From: CBDESM01 sp965205165
Lineage (GTDB): Bacteria; Chloroflexota; Dehalococcoidia; Bin125
NCBI GenBank assembly: GCA_965205165.1
Contig: OZ242037.1
Span: 1,116,001-1,180,000, forward strand
Length of the DNA: 64,000 nucleotides
Reading direction: 5' to 3'
The translations under genes and the position numbers were made by a program. Position 1 is the stretch's first letter. Each line of letters starts with the position of its first letter. The notes below the pieces were generated by a model, which had not been told where the DNA came from, did no database searches, and worked only from the letters and a program-made list of their open reading frames with translations. Below, in pieces: positions 18,517 to 27,909 of the stretch.

Positions 18517-21094
18517 ACAGAGGACTGAAGCCCAAGATGTTCTGCTCAGCGGCATTCGCGTCGTCGAGGTCGGGGACGAACTGACTGCTTATGCGGGGCG
18601 GTTGTTGGCGGGGATGGGGGCTGATGTCATCGTCGTCGAGCCGCCGGGCGGGTCTGCGACGCGGGGGTACGGGCCGTTCTACGAGGACGATCCCGGGCCC
18701 GAGCGCTCGCTGTTTTGGTGGCATTACGGGCTCGGCAAGCGGTCGGTGGTGCTGGATCTGGAGTCGGAGCGGGGGCGTGCGGACTTTGCGCGGCTGGCGG
18801 CGTCCGCCGATGTCGTCTTGGAATCGACGCCGCTCGGCACGCTGGATGATCTGCCGGACTCGGTCATCCGGGCGCGGGTGACGGCGTTCGGCGACGACGG
18901 GCCGTGGGCCGGCTACCGCGGCTCGGACTTGATTCACCTCGCGCTGGGCGGGCCGATGATGAATTGCGGCTACGACCCCATGCCGGACGACAGGTACGAC
19001 ACGCCGCCGATCGCGCCGCAGATGTGGCATGCGTACCACATCGCGGGCGAGCAGGTCTGCATGAACATCATCGCGGCGCTGATCGACCGCGAGCGGCACG
19101 GGCGGGTGCAATCGCTCCACTGCGCCGTGCACGATGCGGTATCGAAGAACACCGAACTGGACCTGATGAACTGGATCTACCGCGCCGCCCGCTTCTACCG
19201 GCAGACCTGCCGGCACGCGGCCGAGCGGGTCACGCCGCTGCCGTCGATCGGCGCGACCAAGGACGGCCGCTGGGTGATGGCGCTGGCCCGCGGACGCTCG
19301 CAGGCGCTGATCGACTTCCTCGATCAGTACGATGCGGCTGCGGATTTGGGCGACGAAGCCCCTGAAGCGGGCGGCGCGGGCACGCGCTCGCGGGGCGAGG
19401 CGGCGGCGCACATTCTGGAGGTATCGCAACGGTTAATCCGCCGGTTCCATTTCGACCAAGCGCCGTGGCGCGAGGCGCAGGAGGCGGGCCAGCTCTGGGC
19501 GCCGCTGCGCAAGCCGCACGAGAACGCGCTGGATCAGCACTGGCGGGAGCGCGGCTCGTTCCAGCGCGTGGCGCACCCAGAGCACGACGCGGAGTTCGTC
19601 TACACCGCGAGCAAATGGGTATCGAACAAGACGGCGTGGAAGGCCGGGCCGCGTGCGCCGCTGATCGGCGAACATACCGAAGAGATATTCAACGCACTGC
19701 CAGCGGATGCGCCCGCGCCGCAACTGCCGGCGCGGCACGCGGTGCAGGATGCGCCCGGCATCGGCGAATACCCGCTGGCAGGCGTGCGCATTCTCGACTT
19801 CACCTGGTGGCTCGCGTCGGGCGGAGCGCCGCGCTACCTTTCGGCGCTGGGGGCGGAAGACATCAAGGTCGAGTGGCACGAGAACCTCGACCTGCGGATG
19901 GGGATGGCGCAGTACGGCATTGGCGGCCGCGAGGCGCGTGCGAATGCGACCGAGCCGCTGCGGCAGGACCTGAGCACGATCAACCTCAGCGGGCAGTTCA
20001 ACGATTTCCACGCCGGCCAGCGCGGCATTTCGCTCAATCTGCGGCATCCGGAGGGATTGGCGCTGGCCAAGCGGCTGGTCGAAATTTCGGACATCGTCGC
20101 GGAAGGCTTCTCGCCCGGCGTGATGGAACGCTGGGGCCTCGGCTACGAGGTGATGCGCGAAATCAAGCCGGACATCATCTACCTCTCGCAATCGGGCATG
20201 GGACAGGTCGGCATCTACGGGCGCTACCGCACCGTCGGGCCGATCGCGGCCTCGATGGCGGGCGTTTCCGAGATGTCGGGCCTGCCGGAACCGTACGCGC
20301 CCGCCGGCTGGGGATATTCCTACCTCGACTGGTTCGGCGCGTACAACTTGGCCAACGCGATGATGGCCGCGCTCTGGTACCGCGACCGCACCGGCAAGGG
20401 CCAGTGGATCGACTCGTCGCAGGTCGACGCCGGCATCTACCTCAACGGCACCGCCGTGCTCGACTGGTCCGCCAACGGCCGCGAATGGCAGCGCTACGGC
20501 AACCGCTCGCCCTACAAGCCCGCCGCTCCGCACGGCGCGTACCGCTGCCGCGACGATCTCGGCGACGCCAACCCGCTCAACGATTCGAACGACCGCTGGA
20601 TCGCCATCGCCTGCTTCACCGATGCCGAATGGCAAGCGCTGGCCGAAGAAATGGGCAACCCGGAGTGGGCGCAGGATCCCGAATTCGCCACGCTCGCCGA
20701 CAGGCTTGCCAACCAAGATGCGCTTGACCAGCAGATCGAAGCGTGGACCCGCCAGCACGATCGCTACGACCTGATGCACCGCCTGCAAGCGCGGGGCATC
20801 CCCGCCGGCGTCTGCCAAGACGCGCAGGATCGCTACGAACGCGACCCCCAGCTCGCCCACCTCGACTGGCTCACCGATGTCGATCACACCGAGATGGGCA
20901 CTTGGCCGACCCGCGAAGTCCCCGTCAAGTGGAGCCTCACCCCGCCCACGATGCACGGCGTCACCGACCGCGGCGCCCCCTGCTACGGCGAGGACAACCG
21001 CTACGTCTACGGCGAACTGCTCGGCCTCGGCAGCCGGGAGATCGACCGCCTCGCCGACGAAGGAATCATCGCCGAGGGCCTGACCTCGGTATAG
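18506..21094 (+). CDS. CaiB/BaiF CoA-transferase, fused double-domain
   Basis: Family III CoA-transferase of 862 residues, about twice the length of a single-domain member. Both halves begin with the family pattern: GIRVVEVGDELTAYAGRLLAGMGADVIVVEP near residue 10 and VRILDFTWWLASGGAPRYLSALGAEDIKVEW near residue 430. The second half carries the full set, including RHPEGLALAKRLVE, GKGQWIDSSQVDA with the likely catalytic Asp region, and the terminal small domain. The first half is shorter in its middle. It probably moves CoA between a carboxylate donor and acceptor. The start overlaps the preceding nuclease-like gene by 11 nt. Substrate unknown. Confidence 0.88.
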   Translation: MTAEQRTEAQDVLLSGIRVVEVGDELTAYAGRLLAGMGADVIVVEPPGGSATRGYGPFYEDDPGPERSLFWWHYGLGKRSVVLDLESERGRADFARLAASADVVLESTPLGTLDDLPDSVIRARVTAFGDDGPWAGYRGSDLIHLALGGPMMNCGYDPMPDDRYDTPPIAPQMWHAYHIAGEQVCMNIIAALIDRERHGRVQSLHCAVHDAVSKNTELDLMNWIYRAARFYRQTCRHAAERVTPLPSIGATKDGRWVMALARGRSQALIDFLDQYDAAADLGDEAPEAGGAGTRSRGEAAAHILEVSQRLIRRFHFDQAPWREAQEAGQLWAPLRKPHENALDQHWRERGSFQRVAHPEHDAEFVYTASKWVSNKTAWKAGPRAPLIGEHTEEIFNALPADAPAPQLPARHAVQDAPGIGEYPLAGVRILDFTWWLASGGAPRYLSALGAEDIKVEWHENLDLRMGMAQYGIGGREARANATEPLRQDLSTINLSGQFNDFHAGQRGISLNLRHPEGLALAKRLVEISDIVAEGFSPGVMERWGLGYEVMREIKPDIIYLSQSGMGQVGIYGRYRTVGPIAASMAGVSEMSGLPEPYAPAGWGYSYLDWFGAYNLANAMMAALWYRDRTGKGQWIDSSQVDAGIYLNGTAVLDWSANGREWQRYGNRSPYKPAAPHGAYRCRDDLGDANPLNDSNDRWIAIACFTDAEWQALAEEMGNPEWAQDPEFATLADRLANQDALDQQIEAWTRQHDRYDLMHRLQARGIPAGVCQDAQDRYERDPQLAHLDWLTDVDHTEMGTWPTREVPVKWSLTPPTMHGVTDRGAPCYGEDNRYVYGELLGLGSREIDRLADEGIIAEGLTSV

Positions 21095-21131
21095 CCGGAC
21101 CCCGGCAGATCGCCTTGGCGGGCGCCCTCCG

Positions 21132-21818
21132 CTATTGGTCGGCCTCGTAGTAGCCGCCGGCGAAGATCAGGTTGCCGCGGCGGATCACGTAGGTGTGCTT
21201 GTCGCCGGTGGTGCCGGTCTTGGCGTTCATGTGGCGGTAGTCGACCCACGTGCCGATGGCGGGGGCGTCCTTGATCTGGCTGCCGAATTCGTCGCCGTTG
21301 AGGTCGGTGCCGATGTCGGCGTCGGTGATGTTCTTGCCGAGCCGCGACGGGTTCGCGCCGTGCGCGACGAAGGTGCCGTCGGCCTCCATGATGAAGATGT
21401 ACCAGTCGCCGATCACGCTCGCGTCGGAGTTGTAGTAGGCGACGGCGGCATCGCGGCCGGCCTCGCCGAAGAAGTCGGCGGCGCGCTCGACGTAGGCCTG
21501 CGTGAAGGCGCGGGCGTTGCCTTGGGAGGGCAGCTCGGAGGCGGGCGACGGGGTCGGCGCGACGCTGACCGCGGAGCTGCGCAGCCAGCGCCCGTCACGC
21601 GCGTCGGCCTGCGCCGCGCTCAGGTAGCGGTTCGCCGGCCGCAGGACTTGGCCGTCGTCGCGCACGACGGCGACCTCGATCCGCCCGTCTTCAGCCGAGC
21701 GGACGGCGACGCGGACATCGGTGCCGCCGTCGCGGGTGGCGGAGTAGGCGATGGCCGCGCCCGCTCCGAGCGCGGCGACCAGCGCGAGGAGGGCGAACTG
21801 CTTGAGCTTGGCATTCAC
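21132..21818 (-). CDS. exported Cache-domain protein
   Basis: Protein of 228 residues starting at GTG with an AAGGGG ribosome site. Residues about 8-25 form an N-terminal membrane anchor or signal segment (ALVAALGAGAAIAYS). The C-terminal half is a single Cache-type sensor domain: AFTQAYVERAADFFGEAG, then YIFIMEADGTFVAHGANPSRLGKN and a final TYVIRRGNLIFAGGYYE. Cache domains bind small ligands outside the cell. No kinase, cyclase or chemotaxis output domain is attached, so it may be a free-standing binding protein. It is convergent with the CoA-transferase gene. A -10-like element (TAGCCT, minus strand) lies at 21858-21863. Confidence 0.75.
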   Translation of the reverse strand: MNAKLKQFALLALVAALGAGAAIAYSATRDGGTDVRVAVRSAEDGRIEVAVVRDDGQVLRPANRYLSAAQADARDGRWLRSSAVSVAPTPSPASELPSQGNARAFTQAYVERAADFFGEAGRDAAVAYYNSDASVIGDWYIFIMEADGTFVAHGANPSRLGKNITDADIGTDLNGDEFGSQIKDAPAIGTWVDYRHMNAKTGTTGDKHTYVIRRGNLIFAGGYYEADQ

Positions 21819-21863
21819 GGCATCATCCCCTTCAGAACTGCGGCATTGCGCGGGCGGAGGCTA

Positions 21864-23033
21864 TCAGAGGGCGGCGTAGAGCGCATCGATCAGGCCGTTG
21901 ACGCGCGGGTCGCCGCTGAGATTGTTCTGCATCTGGTTCATCGCGTAGCCGAAGCCGATGCCCGCGTCGGGGTCGGCGTAGCCGAGCGAGCCGCCCGCGC
22001 CCGGGTGCCCGAACGCGCACGGATTGGGGCCGAGCGGCAGGAACTGCGAGGTCAGCATCCAGCCGAGCCCGAAGCGGGTCTCGATCTGCAGCACCGCGTC
22101 GGGGCCGCTCGATTGCTCGACCGTCGCGGCCGCGATGGTCTCCGGATCGAGCACGTGGACGCCGTCGATCCCGCCGCCGTGCGCGGCCGCGCCGTAGATG
22201 CGGGCGAGCGAGCGGGCGGTGGCGTGGCCGTTGGCCGCGGGGATCTCCGCGCCGCGCCAAGCCCGGCTGGCGGTGATGTGCTCGCCCTCCGGGCCGATCG
22301 CGAGCGGCGGATTGGCGAAAGCGGCGAAGCCCACGCTCTCGCGGTCCTGGCCCAGCAGCTCCATCAAGTCCGGCTGGCCCGGAACCGGCTCCGCCGCGAT
22401 CAGGGTCGAGATGCGCCCGTCGAACTCGGCGCCCGTGCCGATGTGCGCGTCGAGCCCGAGCGGGGCCGCGAACTCCTCGCGGAAGTAGTCGCCCAGCCCG
22501 CGCCCGTCGATCCGCCGCACCACCTCGCCGACCAGCCAGCCGTAGGTGATCGCGTGGTAGCCATGCCGCTCGCCCGGCTCCCACCACGGCTCCTGCTCCG
22601 CCAGCGTCGCCGTGATGCCGTCCCAGTCGTACATCTCGTCCTGCGTGATCTGCTTGCGCACGGCGGCCATCCCCGCCTGGTGGTTGAGCAGCATCCGCAC
22701 CGGGATGCCCGCCTTGCCGCCCGCCGCGAACTCCGGCCAGTACTCCGCCACGGGCGCATCGACGTCGAGCTTGCCCTGCTCGACCAGCCGATGCGCGCAG
22801 AACGCGGTCAGCCCCTTGGTCGTCGAGAACACGTTGACCAGCGTGTTGCGGTCCCACTCCCGCTCCCGATCGGGCGCGTACCAGCCGCCCCAAAGGTCCA
22901 CGACCGGCTCGCCGCGCAGGTAGACGGCAACGCCGGCCCCGACCTCACCGAACTCCGCGAAGTTCCGCGCAAACGCCTCCCGCACCCCCTCAAACCGCGG
23001 CTCGCACCACCCGCCAATCGGCGCATCACTCAT
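21864..23033 (-). CDS. serine hydrolase, class C beta-lactamase/esterase family
   Basis: Penicillin-binding-protein-like serine hydrolase of 389 residues. The catalytic S-x-x-K is seen in NVFSTTKGL, near residue 69, and the Tyr motif region is HGYHAITYGWLVGEV. No signal peptide is seen, so it probably acts in the cytoplasm as an esterase rather than as a secreted beta-lactamase. The ATG at 23033 is chosen because a GAGGAGG ribosome site stands just upstream; the open frame continues 44 codons further without family homology. It is divergent from the low-GC membrane protein at 23103. Confidence 0.88.
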   Translation of the reverse strand: MSDAPIGGWCEPRFEGVREAFARNFAEFGEVGAGVAVYLRGEPVVDLWGGWYAPDREREWDRNTLVNVFSTTKGLTAFCAHRLVEQGKLDVDAPVAEYWPEFAAGGKAGIPVRMLLNHQAGMAAVRKQITQDEMYDWDGITATLAEQEPWWEPGERHGYHAITYGWLVGEVVRRIDGRGLGDYFREEFAAPLGLDAHIGTGAEFDGRISTLIAAEPVPGQPDLMELLGQDRESVGFAAFANPPLAIGPEGEHITASRAWRGAEIPAANGHATARSLARIYGAAAHGGGIDGVHVLDPETIAAATVEQSSGPDAVLQIETRFGLGWMLTSQFLPLGPNPCAFGHPGAGGSLGYADPDAGIGFGYAMNQMQNNLSGDPRVNGLIDALYAAL

Positions 23034-23090
23034 TTCGGGCCTCCTCTGTTCGCGGCACAGGATAGCGCAATCTCCTTGCCACGCATGTAC

Positions 23091-23096
23091 TAGAAT
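23091..23096 (+). promoter_or_regulatory. -10 element at leaderless spacing
   Basis: TAGAAT ends 7 nt before the ATG at 23103, which would place the transcription start on the start codon itself. Confidence 0.45.
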
Positions 23097-23102
23097 GCAA
23101 GG

Positions 23103-25826
23103 ATGCAGCAACTCAAGCGACCGCGGCGATGGGTGCGGGAGCGGACCCTCGTGGTCATCAAACACCTGTCAAGCCGAGCTTTTTGGATGGGCACGTGGCC
23201 GAGCATCATAGTGGCCGCGGCAGCGATGGCGATCGGAATTTGCCTATCGATTCATGCCTCTCCGTGGCTGGCGCTGCCGGAGGACCCGGCACGGGTCGTC
23301 GCCCCTCTTGCACAGGTCCAAGGCGCGATCGCGGCGATTTCGCTGGCAGTCTTGGTGCTGATCGTCGAAGCGGTGCAGCGCCGAGAGGACATCGTCGACG
23401 CGACATACGAGGTCTTCATCCGAGAGGCACTCGTGCGACCTGTGATCGCTTCTGTCCTCATCTCCACTTTCGGCACTGCCATCGCATTCATCTTGGTCAG
23501 GACGCCGTCGTTCGAAGACGAACGGAATCTCGCCTTGTTCGCCATGGGCTCAGTCGCGATCACCATACTCGTAATTCTGGGTTTCACACTCCGCGCACTC
23601 GCGGTCCTCCAGCCCAGCCAGTATCGCAAATTCAAGCGCAAGGCATATCTCGAACAGATCCGAATCGGTGTAACTGCACAGATAGAACACATCAACGCGA
23701 TCGTCGCCAACCCGACAGCTCCGACCATGCCCTCGTCAGCTACTGAGATGAAGGCTGAACAAGCCATGCTTCAGATACTCGGTGATGTTGCTGTAGCAAT
23801 CAAACTCACTCGCCCGGATCGCATTGAGGAAGATATCGCAACGATCGAATCTGCATTCGATTATGCCGTGAAGATGATTGCAAATTCTGATTATAATGAT
23901 ATACCAAAGGATCGGAATCAAGTTTTTGAGCTGCCATTGTTTGCCAGCGCTTCTCGATATCTTCCGTCGCTTTGGCAGGCCAGCTATGCCTCGCGAGTGC
24001 ATGAGAATGTTAGATATGTCTATCGGCTACATCTGCATATCGCGCATTTGGCACGAGATGGAACCATTGACGATCTCAAGGAAACTGTAGTGACCAGTGC
24101 CATGTTGAGTTATCAGGCCAGATCGGATTGGCCTGAAGGTGTGGCACAGGGCGTCGGATTCGCGTGGGGAGTGGTGAGAAACCATGTCTGGCTTCCGATG
24201 CTCCTCCACAGTGCGCATCCATCATCACCGATCGATACAGCCTTACTTCGAACCAATGTTGAAGGCTTCCAAGATATCGCTGCTTCAATGGTCCGTGATG
24301 GAGATATCGCCGCATTTGAGCAAATCACGGCACAGATCAGCGATTTGCATGACCTGCTTAAACATAATCGTCGTGGTGATGGGAAATTTGACCATAAAAT
24401 AAACCAACCGGTTGATGATCTGTTTCACGATGTTCGCCTAGCATTGGCAGCGCTTGCGGGGTTGGCCATATTGTCACAAAAGGGTGGATATATTAATAAT
24501 GCGAGAGCTTTCGTGAATCGCGTTCATGAAATACTTCAGGGGCAGCCAAACGCAGGAGAATCACTTGAACGGCTCCTTAGTGCCGATAGAAGTGCGTTCG
24601 TACAGCCTTGGTCTTGGTGGGATGATAGACATGATGGATCATCGCTGTCGCGGGTCCGAACCATATATCCAATGCAACATCCAGTGCTCTATTTCATCAC
24701 GGCGTCGCTGATTGACGGCCTTGATGCTCGCTTACCTCAAGCGCTCGGCAGCGCCCCTCTAGATGGCAAGGGTGTTCTGGAGCGGCATTGGGCGATCATC
24801 TGCGATGTTGCTGGCATACGCGGTGATATGCAGGAAACAGAAAAAGAGCGCATCATAGGCTTCATCGAGGCGGCGAAAAGCGCGGACGAGCATCGACGAC
24901 AAGATCGAATTATTATGACGCCGATCAGTGAAGAGCATGTGAGTAAATATGTGCAAGAGGTCTTGCGAGCATATAAACAAACAGAGTCTTCCTCTACCCC
25001 TGTTGTGGCCAATGTGTTCGGCAGCGTGGATCGGGCACATATCTTGCCGGTTGATGATTCGGATGCTCTGGCAGAGTTGCCGTTCAGATTGCGCGGAGCA
25101 TTCAAGGGAGCGTTCATGCGAACAATTCAGACACACTATGTGGCAGATCCCTCCGCAACTCGGGTAATGGAAACAATCGAAGTGAGGCGACGTCAGATGA
25201 TGGTCAATCTCATTGACGATCAAATGGGGTTGATGGAAGCGATTCCAGTTGTCGGAGATGAAATATTCACAGAAATCTCTCGCGTACTAGCCGATTTACA
25301 GCCGCAATTTCCGTTGTTCTTGATAACCGGTCAAGGAACTGGCGATTTGTGGCGGCGACTGCATCGAGCCCGATCGAACATCAGACAGCCGATATTGACA
25401 GAGTTGGAGCAGATACCTCCAGACGTAGAGGCAGCGCTGCGGATTGGAGAAATTATGGTGAGTCAGCAAATAGGCAAGCCTGCGCTGTACATCATAGATG
25501 TGGCGCGTTGGGGTCGGCTGCGACAAGCCAATATCGGCAACGAGCCACTTCGCGTGGAGCTACATGCGATTAGCGCTGAACGCGCTGGTGAACTGCTCGA
25601 TACCGGGTGCATTAGCGCTGGTGACCTAAGTCGGGAGGAAGCCATGCGGGCACTGCAACTGCAAGTCGAAGTTGAAGTGGCGCAGCGAGTGGACTTTGTC
25701 GTTGAGGATCCGAGCGCAGCGGTGCGGATACCCCTGCAACTGCCGGTCCCCCAAGCAGAGGTCATGGTGCAAGATCGGGTAGGCTTGGACCCGTTCACAA
25801 CACAGGAAGGCCGGAACGATGCCTGA
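23103..25826 (+). CDS. large membrane protein of unknown function
   Basis: Protein of 907 residues that I do not recognise. The first ~175 residues hold about four hydrophobic segments (near 28-50, 70-92, 115-137 and 145-170). The rest is a long soluble region of mixed helices without a catalytic motif I can name. Codon use is far less GC-rich than in neighbouring genes and uses many A/T-ending codons, which suggests recent acquisition. It probably has a leaderless message (TAGAAT 7 nt before ATG). Its end overlaps the next gene by 8 nt although the two genes look unrelated in origin. An antiviral or stress role is possible but unsupported by sequence. Confidence 0.7.
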   Translation: MQQLKRPRRWVRERTLVVIKHLSSRAFWMGTWPSIIVAAAAMAIGICLSIHASPWLALPEDPARVVAPLAQVQGAIAAISLAVLVLIVEAVQRREDIVDATYEVFIREALVRPVIASVLISTFGTAIAFILVRTPSFEDERNLALFAMGSVAITILVILGFTLRALAVLQPSQYRKFKRKAYLEQIRIGVTAQIEHINAIVANPTAPTMPSSATEMKAEQAMLQILGDVAVAIKLTRPDRIEEDIATIESAFDYAVKMIANSDYNDIPKDRNQVFELPLFASASRYLPSLWQASYASRVHENVRYVYRLHLHIAHLARDGTIDDLKETVVTSAMLSYQARSDWPEGVAQGVGFAWGVVRNHVWLPMLLHSAHPSSPIDTALLRTNVEGFQDIAASMVRDGDIAAFEQITAQISDLHDLLKHNRRGDGKFDHKINQPVDDLFHDVRLALAALAGLAILSQKGGYINNARAFVNRVHEILQGQPNAGESLERLLSADRSAFVQPWSWWDDRHDGSSLSRVRTIYPMQHPVLYFITASLIDGLDARLPQALGSAPLDGKGVLERHWAIICDVAGIRGDMQETEKERIIGFIEAAKSADEHRRQDRIIMTPISEEHVSKYVQEVLRAYKQTESSSTPVVANVFGSVDRAHILPVDDSDALAELPFRLRGAFKGAFMRTIQTHYVADPSATRVMETIEVRRRQMMVNLIDDQMGLMEAIPVVGDEIFTEISRVLADLQPQFPLFLITGQGTGDLWRRLHRARSNIRQPILTELEQIPPDVEAALRIGEIMVSQQIGKPALYIIDVARWGRLRQANIGNEPLRVELHAISAERAGELLDTGCISAGDLSREEAMRALQLQVEVEVAQRVDFVVEDPSAAVRIPLQLPVPQAEVMVQDRVGLDPFTTQEGRNDA

Positions 25827-26769
25827 GATTCCGTCTGAAGAAACCATCCTCTCGTGGATGGATTCGCTCTCCAACTGGGGGCGCTGGGGGGAGGATGACC
25901 AGCTGGGGACGCTGAACCTCGTGACGCCGGAGGTGCGGGCGGCTGCGGCTGCGACGGTGACCGAGGGGGTCTCCGTGTCCTGCGCTTGGGACATCGAGAA
26001 CACGCACGAGCCGGACCATGCGATGGGGACGCCGCAGCGGTTCATGGTGGCCACGGGGGAGTCGGCGGCCGCGATGGCCGAGTCGGGAGTCTCGCGGATG
26101 GGCGGGGCGCTGGAATTCTTCGGGCTCGTCTACCACGGCTACGCGATCACGCATCTGGACGGGCTCTGCCACATCTTCTGGGACGGGAAGATGTACAACG
26201 GCAAGCCGGCGCACCTGGTCAACGCGGCGCGGGGCGCGGCGAACCTGCCGATCACGGAGCTGCGCGACGGGATCGTCACCCGCGGGGTGCTGCTGGACGT
26301 GGCGGCGGCCAAGGGCGCGGACTGGATGCAGCCGGGCGAGGGCGTGTTCCCGGAGGACTTGGAGGCGGCCGAGCAGCGGCAGGGCGTGCAGGTGCGCCCG
26401 GGCGACGCGGTGCTGCTGCGGACGGGCTACGGGCGGCGCAAGCGCGAGGTCGGGCGGGAGCCGCTGCTGGAAACGGGCTTCCCCGGCTGGCACGTCGCCT
26501 GCATGCCCTGGCTGAAGGAGCGCGGGGCGTCCGTGATCGGCGCGGATACGGCGACGGACGTCAACCCGTCGGGCTACTCGCAGCTGCGGATTCCGGTGCA
26601 CGCGGTGGGCATCGTGGCGATGGGGCTGTGGCTGATCGACAACATGCAGCTGGAGGACGCCGCGGCGAAGGCGGCCGAGCTGGGGCGCTGGGAGTTCCAG
26701 TTCGTACTGAGCCCGCTGCGGATCATCGGCGGCACCGGCAGTCCTGCCAACCCGCTGGCGATCTTCTAG
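25819..26769 (+). CDS. cyclase family protein (kynurenine formamidase-like)
   Basis: Metal-dependent hydrolase of the cyclase/formamidase family, 316 residues. The family metal-binding segment appears as THLDGLCHIFWDG, comparable to the H-x-G-T-H-x-D-x-x-x-H signature with the Gly-Thr replaced, and a C-terminal segment (LRIPVHAVGIVAMG) follows. WGEDDQLGTLNLVTPE near the N-terminus is typical of this family in environmental bacteria. It likely hydrolyses an amide or ester in catabolism. The start overlaps the end of the low-GC membrane gene. A terminator-like hairpin follows the stop. Confidence 0.85.
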   Translation: MPEIPSEETILSWMDSLSNWGRWGEDDQLGTLNLVTPEVRAAAAATVTEGVSVSCAWDIENTHEPDHAMGTPQRFMVATGESAAAMAESGVSRMGGALEFFGLVYHGYAITHLDGLCHIFWDGKMYNGKPAHLVNAARGAANLPITELRDGIVTRGVLLDVAAAKGADWMQPGEGVFPEDLEAAEQRQGVQVRPGDAVLLRTGYGRRKREVGREPLLETGFPGWHVACMPWLKERGASVIGADTATDVNPSGYSQLRIPVHAVGIVAMGLWLIDNMQLEDAAAKAAELGRWEFQFVLSPLRIIGGTGSPANPLAIF

Positions 26770-26773
26770 CGCC

Positions 26774-26792
26774 GGCCCCAAGCACGGGGGCC
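26774..26792. terminator. hairpin between convergent genes
   Basis: GGCCCC and GGGGCC arms around a 7-nt loop fill the 23-bp gap between the stops of the cyclase gene (+) and the alcohol dehydrogenase gene (-). It may terminate both. No T-tract on either side, so strength is uncertain. Confidence 0.4.
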
Positions 26793-27833
26793 TCAGGCAT
26801 TGGGCGTGAGGTGGACCTTGATGCTGCGGCTGCTCTTGTCGAGCGCGGTGCGGAACGCCTTGTTCACCTCGCCCAAGCCGTAGCGGTGGGTGATCAGCGA
26901 GCGGGCATCGTCGGCGCAGCCGGGCAGGTACTCGAGCGCGCGCTGGTAGTCGGGGGCGCGCCCGCCGGGCGCGGCGTAGGTGACCGCGCCGATCATCGTG
27001 ATCTCGCGCCCGAGCAGAGTGAGCGGATTGAAGCCGGCGCTGTCGATGGCGAAGACGCCGAGCACGACGACGCGGCCGAGCCGGCGCACCGCGTCGACCG
27101 AGGTGCGGATCGTGTCGGCCTTGCCGCCGACGCATTCGGCGACCACGTCGATCGCGTCGTCCGCGGCAAGTTCGGCGAGCCGGCGCCGGCCAGCCTCGTC
27201 CTCGCCGAAAACCTCGACGGCGCCGAGCTGGCGGGCGCTCTCCTGCTGGTGCGGGTAGCGGGCGAGCATGATCACGCCCGCGCCCATCGCCTGCGCGGCC
27301 AGCTGGGCGGTGAGCCCGATCGTGCCGCCGCCGATCACGAGCACCGTCTCGCCCGCCTCGAGCCTCGCCTCGGCGAAGCCGTGGACGGAGCAGGCGAGCG
27401 GCTCGGCCAGCGCGGCCAGCTCGCCGTCGACCCCGGCCGGCGCGGGGAAGACGGCCGCGGCGGGGGCGCGCACCTGCTGGGCCATGCCGCCGTCCTGCGC
27501 GATGCCGATCAGCCCGCCGGCGACCTGGCACTGGTTGTAGCGGCCGGCATGGCAGTGCCGGCAGTCGCCGCAGCGCAGCAGCGGCTCGACGCCGACCACG
27601 TCGCCCTCGCGCAGGCCGTCGACGCCCGCGCCGACGGCGGAGACGACGCCGCCGATCTCATGCCCCGGCGAGCGCCCCGCTTGGGGCGAGAAATCGCCGC
27701 GGTACCAATGGAGATCCGAGCCGCAGATGCCCGCGTTGACGACGTCGACGATGACCTCGCCCTCCACCGGCGCGGGCGCGGGTTCGTCGATCACCTGCAA
27801 GTCGCGTTCCGCCGTCCAAGCCGCTCGCCGCAT
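26793..27833 (-). CDS. zinc-dependent alcohol dehydrogenase family protein
   Basis: Medium-chain dehydrogenase/reductase of 346 residues. The catalytic zinc region is NAGICGSDLHWYRGD with GHEIGG; four cysteines of the structural zinc lobe are present (LLRCGDCRHCHAGRYNQC). The Rossmann motif is VLVIGGGTIGLTAQLAA. It is probably an NAD(P)-dependent sorbitol/threonine-dehydrogenase-like enzyme. ATG at 27833 is preceded by GGAGG; the longer open frame lacks homology. A minus-strand TAGCCT (27860-27865) lies back to back with a plus-strand TAATCT (27872-27877) for the divergent antitoxin gene. Confidence 0.9.
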   Translation of the reverse strand: MRRAAWTAERDLQVIDEPAPAPVEGEVIVDVVNAGICGSDLHWYRGDFSPQAGRSPGHEIGGVVSAVGAGVDGLREGDVVGVEPLLRCGDCRHCHAGRYNQCQVAGGLIGIAQDGGMAQQVRAPAAAVFPAPAGVDGELAALAEPLACSVHGFAEARLEAGETVLVIGGGTIGLTAQLAAQAMGAGVIMLARYPHQQESARQLGAVEVFGEDEAGRRRLAELAADDAIDVVAECVGGKADTIRTSVDAVRRLGRVVVLGVFAIDSAGFNPLTLLGREITMIGAVTYAAPGGRAPDYQRALEYLPGCADDARSLITHRYGLGEVNKAFRTALDKSSRSIKVHLTPNA

Positions 27834-27909
27834 GTGCCACCTCCTCGATCGTCGCGGCAAGGCTAGCGGGGTAATCTGGGCGGGGAGCGCCGGCGCAAGG
27901 GGGTGGCCG

